DNA of 64,000 nucleotides from Chloroflexaceae bacterium (lineage in GTDB: Bacteria; Chloroflexota; Chloroflexia; Chloroflexales; Chloroflexaceae), in assembly GCA_025057155.1 (NCBI GenBank), contig JANWYD010000005.1:124001-188000 (forward strand), in the 5' to 3' direction. The notes under the pieces are model-generated. The model saw only the letters and a program-made list of their open reading frames with translations, was not told the origin of the DNA and ran no database searches. Both the position numbers and the translations under genes were made by a program. Shown here piece by piece: positions 41,162 to 48,026 of the stretch; position 1 is the stretch's first letter; the number at the start of each line of letters is the position of its first letter.

Positions 41162-44100
41162 GTGCTAACAAGTAAAACGTTCACCTTCCTTCTCGGCAAA
41201 CGCGCCGCGCGGGTGCAACGCGCGGCGCTAGAGGCGTTTTTGGGGCGCGAGCCGGGCCTGCAGGCGCTGCCGGGGTTGCTCGACGCGCCTCTGGGGCTTG
41301 AACCGCTTCCTGACCCGGCGGCAATTCTTGCCGCACCGTCGCATCTGGCCATCTGCGGCCCGCCGGCATCAGGGCGCACGCTGGCGTTGCTTCAGGTCGC
41401 CGCGCGCTGGTGCGCGACGGGATCGGGCGCGCCAGTGGTCTATCTGTCGCTGTCTGACGAGGATGCGCCCAATCTGCCGCCGCGGGCGATCCTTGCCGGC
41501 GCGTTCGAGCGCGCCGGGCTGCCCCCGGCGTTCGGCGCGCGTCCGGGGATTCTGCTGCTGGACGACTGGGAAACGCTGCCGACCGATCGCCGGCTTGCCT
41601 GGCGCGCGTTTCTGACCGCTACGGGGCGGGAGTGGCGCGCCCTGCGGCTGGTCGTCGTCCTGCCGGAGAGTGAGGAATGGACGGGTTTCCGCACCCTGGA
41701 TGTGCCCGGCGATGTGGAGACGCAGGCGGCCTGGCTTCGTCACCTGCTGCCGGCGGAGGCGCCAGAACGCCTGCTCGCCGCGTTGCGCGCCGGAAGCGGC
41801 GGCGCGGCTATCCGTCTTGCCGATGTGGCCCTGCTGGCCCTGACCTTGCCGGATCACGGGCTGCCGGCCTCGCGCGCGGAGCTGTACGCGCGGGCCTACG
41901 AGGCGCTTCGCCCGGCAGTGGAGCGCGGCGATCCCGACGATCCCGTCCCGCTCCCGGCGGTGGGCCGGGCGCTGCTCCGGCATTACCGAATGGCGCGGGC
42001 TTTTGCTGGCAGCGCCGAGATTGGCGGGCTGGCGAGCCTGCCGCCGATTGAGCGCATCGCTGTGGCGCCGCTGGCGGCCGGGTTGCTGGGCACGCCGGCG
42101 CCGGTGCTGGCGGCCCTGTGGTCCACCAATGCCCCGTCGGGGGCAAGCCTGGATGCCGGTGTCGCCTGTCTCCTCGCCATGCCCGATCAGGCGCCTGAAT
42201 GGGGCCTGCGGCTGGTCGAGCATCTGGCTCGACCGGAGGCAAGCGCCGAGGAACGGGCGGCCTTGCGGTCGCTGGCTCCCGTCCTGCCGCGTATCTTTGC
42301 CGCTTCGCCCGAGGTCGAGCGGGCCAGCGCGGCCCTGCGCGCCGCCGATGCCGCGCTGCCGCCTGTGGCGGGGCGCTGGCTGCCGCTGGTGGATGACGCT
42401 GACGCGCCTGCCGCCCTGCGCTGGGCCGCCGCGGATCTGCTGGCGCGCCACGGGCTGGAACGGGAATTGGCGACCGCGGTTCCCGAGGCGCCCGACTCGC
42501 CGGCGCTACAGATGCGGGCCTTTCTAGCGGCCACCGCTGTAGAAGGGGGCGTGGCGCTGCTGGCGACGCCGCCGCTGCGAGCGGGGGCTGTGGCCCTGCT
42601 CGGCGACGCCTCGATAGGCGAGCCCCGTCTGGCCGTCGCGCAGGCCATCCTTGCCGATGCCTCCTCGCCCGACGATCTACGCGCCCTGGCCCTGATCGGC
42701 GACCGCGCCGCGCTCGAGCAGGCGCTGTGTTCGCCCGTGACCGTGTTGCGCCGGGCGGCGCTGGCCATCCTCCGCGAGGAGGATCCGGCGGTCGCGGCGC
42801 CGCTGCTGGCGCGAGCGCTCAAACATCCCGAGGCTACGGTGGCGACCTGCGGCGAGGCCCTCGACACTCTGGCAGCGCTCGAGCATCCCGGCGCAACGGC
42901 GCTGCTCATCCGCGCGCTCCTTGACGAGCAACTCGGTCTGGTGACACGGCTGCGGGCGCTGAGATTGCTCGCGTCTAGAGGGCGAGCCGGAATCCAGGTG
43001 CTTCGCCGGGCGCTGGAGGCCGGCCGGCTGCCGCTGGCGGTGCGGGCCGCTGCCGCCGCGCACCTGGGGCGTCTGGAGGATGACGGAGCGTTGCCGCTGC
43101 TGCGCAACCTGCTCGAAAGCGACGCTCCGCCCATGCTGCGCCACAGCGCGGCGGAGGCGATCGGCGCTCTGGGGCGGCGCGCCGAACTGGCCGATCAGGC
43201 GGCTGCCGCGTTGATCACCGGCCTGCGCCGGGCAGGGGTGAACGCGGCCCTGATGGTCGCCATCGCACGCGGGTTGGGGCGCAGTGGCGCCAACGCCGCG
43301 CTGCCGCCGTTGCGTTCGCTGCTGGGGCTGGCACTGGCCGATGTGCTGCGCGCGGCCTGGGAGCGGCGCGTCCCTGAGCTGGCCAGCCTGCCCGCGCGCG
43401 CCTGGCTCGCTCTGGCCCTGTCCGCCGAAACGCGGGTGGCGCTCATAGACGCTCTGGCGCAAGGGGAGACCCTCGCCGACCAGCCTTCCAGCCTGGCCGA
43501 GTGCTGCGCCCGGCAGGCCGAACGGATCGCCGAGGCGGCGGCGCTGGCGCTTGGCGACCTGGCCCGCGCGCGCCCGGATCTCCAACCCGCGGTGCGCATC
43601 ACCCTGCGCCGAACGGCCGCCGCCGATACTCGACCTGCCGTGATACGCGCCGCCCTTGACAGCCTGGCTTCCTGTAGCGACCCGGCGGAGGAGCTGGAGG
43701 CGCTGCTTGATGACGCGGCGGTCTCGTTACCGTCTCAATGGCTGGCGTTGGAGCGTCTGGGCCGGCTGGCGCCCGCGCGCGAGGCGCTCACCCGCCGGTT
43801 GAATGGTGGCGATCCCTTCCTGCGGGCGGCGATGGTGACGCTCCTGGCCGCGCAGGGTCACGAGGCCGCCCTGCCGGCCATGCGCCGCCTGGCGCGTGAC
43901 CCCGCGGGCGACCCGCACCTGCGGCGCGCTGCCATCGCCGCCCTGGGACGCTTTCCTCCTGCCGAGGTGAGCGCGACCCTGGTTACGCTCGCCGCCGATG
44001 AGAGTGTTCCTGCCGACCTTCGCGCGCTGGCGGCGGCTACGTTGCCGGCCACCCTCTCGACCGACGAACGGGCGGCCCTGTACCGCGCGCTGCGCGTCGC

Positions 44101-44854
44101 GCGGCAGCCGGAGGAGGTGGAGGCGGCGCTGGCGCGGGCGCTGGCGCGGGCCGGCGAGCGCGAGGCGCTGCCGGTTCTACTACGGCTCGCGCGCAGCGAA
44201 AGCGGGGCCGCCGCCAGCGCCAGTCTCGAGGCCCTGGCCGAGGTTGGCGACGACAGCGTCGAGCCGGTGCTGGTGGCGGTGAGCCAGAGCCACCTGGCGG
44301 CCCCGGCGGTGCGCCTGGCCGCCGTCGCTGCGCTGCTGCGCCTGTGTGGCCCGGCGCATCTGACCCTGCTTCGCGAATACCTGACCAGCGCGTCTACACC
44401 CCTGCGCATACGCGCCTACGCTGTCCTCGCCGCCGCCTGTCCTGACGATCCGCGGCTCGGCGAGCCGCTGACCGACCCTGCCGCTCCGCTCGCGCTTCGG
44501 CTCCAGGCGCTGGAGCACCTTGCCGCCCGCGATCCCGCCGCGCCCGCGCTAGAAGCCGTCCTGACCCGTCCCGACGAAGAGCCGCAGATCCGTCTGGCCG
44601 CCGCCAGGGCCCTGATGCGCGGCGGGCCAACCGCCCCGGCGGCGCTTGCCGCCGCCCTCGCGGATGCTCCCGATCAGCCGCCGGCCCCCCCTCTGTTGCG
44701 CCGGCGCTGTATCGAAGCCCTGGCTACGCTGGCCCAGGGCAACAACGCCGCCGCGTCAGCGGCCCTGGAGCGCCTGAACGCCCTGGCCGAAACGCCAGAC
44801 CAGCCGGAAGCGCAACACTGGGCGGGTGAGGCGTTGTGGCATTTTGGATTTTAG
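41162..44854 (+). CDS. NACHT/STAND-like P-loop protein with HEAT repeats
   Basis: A 1230-residue cytoplasmic protein. Residues about 55-210 form a P-loop domain: Walker A-like GPPASGRT (66-73, with Arg in place of the usual Lys), Walker B ILLLDDWET (about 131-139), and then a helical region (LADVALLALTLPDHGLPASRAELYARAYEAL) matching the winged-helix part of NACHT ATPases. From about 330 on there are some twenty-five alpha-alpha HEAT-like repeats (RRAALAILREEDPAVAAPLLARAL; RRAAIAALGRFPPAEVSATL). No N-terminal effector domain is recognised. The GTG at 41162 with AGGGA upstream is preferred to an ATG at 41111 that lies inside a repeat element. The last residues (WHFGF) are encoded by heptamer-repeat DNA. 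It may be a ligand-sensing STAND protein or a scaffold. Confidence 0.75.
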   Translation: MLTSKTFTFLLGKRAARVQRAALEAFLGREPGLQALPGLLDAPLGLEPLPDPAAILAAPSHLAICGPPASGRTLALLQVAARWCATGSGAPVVYLSLSDEDAPNLPPRAILAGAFERAGLPPAFGARPGILLLDDWETLPTDRRLAWRAFLTATGREWRALRLVVVLPESEEWTGFRTLDVPGDVETQAAWLRHLLPAEAPERLLAALRAGSGGAAIRLADVALLALTLPDHGLPASRAELYARAYEALRPAVERGDPDDPVPLPAVGRALLRHYRMARAFAGSAEIGGLASLPPIERIAVAPLAAGLLGTPAPVLAALWSTNAPSGASLDAGVACLLAMPDQAPEWGLRLVEHLARPEASAEERAALRSLAPVLPRIFAASPEVERASAALRAADAALPPVAGRWLPLVDDADAPAALRWAAADLLARHGLERELATAVPEAPDSPALQMRAFLAATAVEGGVALLATPPLRAGAVALLGDASIGEPRLAVAQAILADASSPDDLRALALIGDRAALEQALCSPVTVLRRAALAILREEDPAVAAPLLARALKHPEATVATCGEALDTLAALEHPGATALLIRALLDEQLGLVTRLRALRLLASRGRAGIQVLRRALEAGRLPLAVRAAAAAHLGRLEDDGALPLLRNLLESDAPPMLRHSAAEAIGALGRRAELADQAAAALITGLRRAGVNAALMVAIARGLGRSGANAALPPLRSLLGLALADVLRAAWERRVPELASLPARAWLALALSAETRVALIDALAQGETLADQPSSLAECCARQAERIAEAAALALGDLARARPDLQPAVRITLRRTAAADTRPAVIRAALDSLASCSDPAEELEALLDDAAVSLPSQWLALERLGRLAPAREALTRRLNGGDPFLRAAMVTLLAAQGHEAALPAMRRLARDPAGDPHLRRAAIAALGRFPPAEVSATLVTLAADESVPADLRALAAATLPATLSTDERAALYRALRVARQPEEVEAALARALARAGEREALPVLLRLARSESGAAASASLEALAEVGDDSVEPVLVAVSQSHLAAPAVRLAAVAALLRLCGPAHLTLLREYLTSASTPLRIRAYAVLAAACPDDPRLGEPLTDPAAPLALRLQALEHLAARDPAAPALEAVLTRPDEEPQIRLAAARALMRGGPTAPAALAAALADAPDQPPAPPLLRRRCIEALATLAQGNNAAASAALERLNALAETPDQPEAQHWAGEALWHFGF

Positions 44855-44935
44855 ATTTTGGATTTTGGATTGATTTGCGTAGTGTCGCGGTGAGATCTGG
44901 GGATGATGCGGATGTAGTCTGTTCAACAGGAACCG
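44847..44935 (+). repeat. TTTTGGA heptamer array with conserved tail, copy 1
   Basis: TTTTGGA-type heptamers start inside the end of the HEAT gene and run to about 44872. A tail follows containing GATGATGCGGATGTA and TTCAACAGGAACCGGTA. Similar tails occur at 54556 and 61307. Confidence 0.6.
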
Positions 44936-45000
44936 GTACTGTTCGGGCTGGTGGAACTGGAAGGTCTGCAAGAGCTTCGCCTCAGGCGGGAGAGAACCGG

Positions 45001-45178
45001 CTCTCAGGTGTAAGGGTTTTTTGGGCGAGCAGGGGTTTTCGGCATTCCAATGCGCTTACGGTCCTCACCCCCCCCCGCCGCCCGCGACCGCGAGGCGGGG
45101 TGGGTGGAGTCGGACGTCCCAATGCCCCGGATGGCGCATGCGACGCGAGCATGCGCCGGAAAACCCTACATCTGAGAA
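45001..45178 (+). mobile_element. MITE-like element, copy C
   Basis: A 178-bp element with ends CTCTCAGGTGTAAGGGTTTT and AAAACCCTACATCTGAGAA. It is flanked on both sides by an exact 11-bp repeat, GAGAGAACCGG (44990-45000 and 45179-45189), a clear target-site duplication. The central hairpin is CCCCGCC / GGCGGGG, a different sequence from copies A and B. Confidence 0.9.
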
Positions 45179-45279
45179 GAGAGAACCGGAGGCCTCGCTC
45201 CGGCGAGGGGAGGCCGAGAGGGAAGCAGAACCCTGCGAGCGGCGACGTGTCTGCAAAATCAGCGTCCAGGGAGGGCATC

Positions 45280-46095
45280 GTGGCAACTCGCATTCTGGTG
45301 ATTGACGATGAACCGGTGATCTGCCGGTTGATCGAATACCAGCTTGGCAGCGCGGGCTACCGAGTCATGGCGTGCCAGCGCGCGCACGACGCGCTGCTGT
45401 TGATTGCCAACGAGGCCCCGGACCTGATCCTGCTCGATGTTATGATGCCGGGGATCAGCGGCTGGGATCTGTGCCGCCAGATCCGCGCCAGTTCGACGGT
45501 GCCGATCATCATGCTGACGGCGAAACACGGCGATGAGGACATCGTCACCGGACTGACGAGCGGCGCCGACGACTATGTAGGCAAACCGTTCAGCGCCGCT
45601 GCGCTGATCGCGCGCATCGAGGCGGTGCTGCGGCGCAGCCGGAGCGCCAACGGTCAGCGCCGGCCAACGCCGGCCCCCATAGAGCCAGCAGCGGCGCCCG
45701 CGGCGGAAACTCCTGCGCCAGGGGTCGCTTCCTCTCTCGCTGACCGTCCGCGGGCGCGTGAAACCGAGCCTGTAGAAAACCGGCTGCCGCGCCTCGGCCC
45801 GCTGCTCGCCGAAGCGCGGCGCCAGCGGCGCCTCAGCCTGCACGATGCCGGTGAGGTCTGCGGCGTGCGTTGGGAGTTCCTCCAGGCCATTGAGCGAGAG
45901 CAATTCAGCTACGTGCCGCGCGACGAACTGCGTCACGCCCTGCGGACCTACAGCGCCATGCTCGATGTTGATCTCAGCCCCTACCTGGGGCATGGCGGGC
46001 AACGGCGCCGTCGGATTCCGGGGGCGCTGCCGTTGACTGTCGGGGTGGTGGCGGTGCTGGCGATGGCGCTGGTGGTGGTGATTCTGATTCTGTGA
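45280..46095 (+). CDS. Response regulator with RodZ-like HTH and C-terminal membrane anchor
   Basis: A 271-residue protein. Residues 1-120 form a receiver domain with the acidic pair D9/D10, phospho-acceptor D53 (LILLDVMMPG), conserved Thr in IIMLTAKHGD and Lys in VGKPF. A Pro/Ala-rich linker of about 55 residues follows. Residues about 180-245 form a helix-turn-helix of the RodZ/HTH_25 type (LGPLLAEARRQRRLSLHDAGEVCGVR, then the ALRTYSAML helix). The last ~20 residues are a membrane segment. The start is GTG 45280 with GGGAGG upstream. The combination differs from OmpR/NarL regulators and suggests a membrane-tethered, phosphorylation-controlled DNA-binding or cytoskeletal protein. A kinase is not adjacent; the nearest is at 48027. 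Confidence 0.86.
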   Translation: MATRILVIDDEPVICRLIEYQLGSAGYRVMACQRAHDALLLIANEAPDLILLDVMMPGISGWDLCRQIRASSTVPIIMLTAKHGDEDIVTGLTSGADDYVGKPFSAAALIARIEAVLRRSRSANGQRRPTPAPIEPAAAPAAETPAPGVASSLADRPRARETEPVENRLPRLGPLLAEARRQRRLSLHDAGEVCGVRWEFLQAIEREQFSYVPRDELRHALRTYSAMLDVDLSPYLGHGGQRRRRIPGALPLTVGVVAVLAMALVVVILIL

Positions 46096-46104
46096 AACGA
46101 AAGG

Positions 46105-46177
46105 GAGCCGGCCCGCCGGACCGGCTCTACGCGTGCTATGGGTGGGGAGCCGGCCCGGCGGGCCGGCTTTACTTTTC
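46105..46177. terminator. Bidirectional double-hairpin terminator
   Basis: Two related stems, GAGCCGG-cccgccgga-CCGGCTC (46105-46127) and AGCCGGCCC-ggc-GGGCCGGCT (46148-46168), the second followed by TTACTTTT. They separate the convergent genes ending at 46095 and 46169; the second overlaps the region before the minus-strand stop. Confidence 0.75.
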
Positions 46178-47218
46178 ATTACGGGCGTGCATCCAATCCA
46201 GGATGGCAGGCCACACCTCCTGATGGGCGCGGCGCCCAACCAGCATGCCCAGGTGTTGCAGCACCACCCCCACATCGCCCTCGTACCACAGCACACGGGT
46301 GTCGCGGCTTCCCACGGCGGAGTGAAATGGCAAGACCGATTCGGGCGGGATGATCGCCGAATGCCGTTCGATGACGCTAATGAGCGGCACGGTAATCGCC
46401 GCCGGCGCTGCCAGGCGCCCGCCGACGCTGAGCGTCCCCTCGATGAAACGGTTTTCACGGTACAGCAACTCCACCATCTCCTCGAAGAGCCGCCGGGGCA
46501 GGGGTTGCTCATCGAGGGTCCAGCGCATGACCCGCAGGTGGGTGTTCAGGGCCTGGGGGTCGGCAAGGCTGTACCACCAGTCCGTCAGGCGTTCGCCCTC
46601 GAAGGTGGCGGGCGCGGCCAGGATGCTTACGGTGTTCAGAAATGTACCTGGCACATTCGCAGGCAGCAGGGCGGTAAGGGTCTCGGTGCGCGGGGCGCGG
46701 GCCACCACCGGGCCAAAGGCGCCCGTGCCGGGGCCAAAGCATAGCGGTGCGCTGAGCAGCACCAGACCCTTGAGCCGTTCAGGGTAGAGGGCCGCGTAGA
46801 TCGCCGCCAGCACGCCGCCGAGGGAGTGACCGGCCACAAAGGTCGCCGGTTCGCCGGTCTCGGCGGCGATGGCTTCCTGACAGGCCAGCAGGTACTCCGC
46901 GGCATATTCTGCCAGCCCCAGATGGTAATCCTCTGTGTCAGGGCGTTCCCAGCGGATCAGGTAGGGGCGAATGCCGCGCCGGAGACAGTGTCGGATGACA
47001 CTGACCGAGGGCGCGAGGTCCCACAGGTAGGCGCGTTTGATCGGTGCGGGGACGATCAGCAAAACCGGCCCCGAGGCGTCGGCTTCAGCATAGGCGTTGA
47101 GGGTCAGGAGTCGCGTTGAAAACACCGCCCGCGACGGCGTTTCAATAGGCGCAAGCCCCGCCATATCGAACCAGTGCCCGCGCGCGCGCCGCAGGCGATC
47201 AAGCTGATCGTAGATCAT
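46169..47218 (-). CDS. PhaC-like alpha/beta hydrolase with a serine nucleophile
   Basis: A 349-residue alpha/beta-fold protein closely patterned on class III polyhydroxyalkanoate synthases (LLIVPAPIKRAYLWDLAPSVSVIRHCLRRGIRPYLIRWERP is the hallmark PhaC N-terminal segment). The lipase-box nucleophile is Ser132 in GHSLGG, where PHA synthases have Cys. The late catalytic His is in QHLGMLVGRRA. Ser would favour hydrolysis rather than polymerisation, so it may be an esterase of this subfamily. The ATG at 47218 follows AAGGGG by ten bases, and an earlier in-frame codon has no such site. No phaE or phasin gene is adjacent. Confidence 0.78.
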   Translation of the reverse strand: MIYDQLDRLRRARGHWFDMAGLAPIETPSRAVFSTRLLTLNAYAEADASGPVLLIVPAPIKRAYLWDLAPSVSVIRHCLRRGIRPYLIRWERPDTEDYHLGLAEYAAEYLLACQEAIAAETGEPATFVAGHSLGGVLAAIYAALYPERLKGLVLLSAPLCFGPGTGAFGPVVARAPRTETLTALLPANVPGTFLNTVSILAAPATFEGERLTDWWYSLADPQALNTHLRVMRWTLDEQPLPRRLFEEMVELLYRENRFIEGTLSVGGRLAAPAAITVPLISVIERHSAIIPPESVLPFHSAVGSRDTRVLWYEGDVGVVLQHLGMLVGRRAHQEVWPAILDWMHARNEK

Positions 47219-47355
47219 CGCGGTGCACCCCTTCAGGTTGCGCCAGGCGCCTGCATGAAGGCGAAAGGTACAGCTTTTCTGCAAGCGCGCCGGGGAGTCT
47301 ACTCTCCATCCCGATCCTGCTCTGGCCTTCCGGGAAGCCTCTGCGAGCCAACCTC

Positions 47356-47384
47356 AGTATACCTTTCCAGTTAGAAATGGGCAA
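47356..47384 (-). promoter_or_regulatory. Promoter of the PhaC-like gene
   Basis: Minus strand TTGCCC (47384-47379), 17 bp, TATACT (47361-47356). The leader to the ATG at 47218 is about 130 nt. Confidence 0.5.
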
Positions 47385-47496
47385 ACGTGGGATCGAGGCA
47401 CTCATATCCCCCAGATGCACTCCTATGGATGCGCTCGAAACCGCCTCCCGGCAAATATCGTGATAGTTTTCACGTAAATTGCCGCGCCAATTCCGC

Positions 47497-47502
47497 TATA
47501 CT
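47497..47502 (+). promoter_or_regulatory. -10 box of the small membrane-protein gene
   Basis: TATACT about 67 bases before the ATG at 47570; the -35 region is weak. The rest of the 351-base gap holds nothing else that I recognise. Confidence 0.4.
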
Positions 47503-47569
47503 GCATGAAAGGGTTTATCACTACGATCAGGTCCGTTCCCCTGGCCTGATAGTCTAGCGGAGTCTGACG

Positions 47570-47920
47570 ATGAACATCACCATGTGGGCCGGGATCTTGC
47601 TGCTGGTCCTCGGCACGGCCGGCGTGGTGGCAACGGCTGCGCCAACATCGGCGATCCCGATCCTCTTCGGATTGGTCCTGATGGTCCTGGGTGCGCAGAT
47701 GCGTCATCCAGCGCGCGCTCCGGTGGCGCGGCGGATCGCGGCGGGGGTTGGCGCTCTCGGCTTGCTTGCTACGGTGGCGAATATTCTGACGCGCCTCGCC
47801 TCGGGATCGTTTCAGCTTAACGCCGCCGTCTTCGCCAATGCCGCCATGGCTCTGATCTGCGCCCTGTTTCTGGGGTTGCTGATCTGGGAGCAACAACAGG
47901 GACGCCGCCGGTGGCCGTAG
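47570..47920 (+). CDS. Small four-span membrane protein of unknown function
   Basis: A 116-residue protein with four membrane segments (about 5-23, 27-45, 52-74 and 85-106), separated by short loops with a basic stretch RHPARAPVARR inside by charge. The C-terminus is QQQGRRRWP. GGAG lies nine bases before the ATG. It is followed after about 100 bases by the sensor-kinase gene in the same direction. I do not recognise a family; codon use and base composition match the neighbours, so the gene is probably real. Confidence 0.65.
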   Translation: MNITMWAGILLLVLGTAGVVATAAPTSAIPILFGLVLMVLGAQMRHPARAPVARRIAAGVGALGLLATVANILTRLASGSFQLNAAVFANAAMALICALFLGLLIWEQQQGRRRWP

Positions 47921-48014
47921 GGTTGGGCGCCTCTCCGGCGCTACGCCTTCTTACAGGTGCACGCGCCAGGCGCCACCGTGGTACCGTGGTACGCGTGGGT
48001 ACGGAGGTCTGGGC

Positions 48015-48020
48015 TATAAT
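48015..48020 (+). promoter_or_regulatory. -10 box giving a predicted leaderless kinase mRNA
   Basis: Perfect TATAAT, then CGTGGC and the ATG at 48027, the same six-base spacing as at hypF and dgkA. Upstream, CCGTGGTAC is repeated (47977-47994) and followed by GTGGGTAC, a possible activator site replacing the missing -35. Confidence 0.65.
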
Positions 48021-48026
48021 CGTGGC

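Noticed and set aside
46169-47218. Calling this gene phaC
   Set aside because: The catalytic Cys of PHA synthases is Ser here and no phaE-type partner is adjacent.
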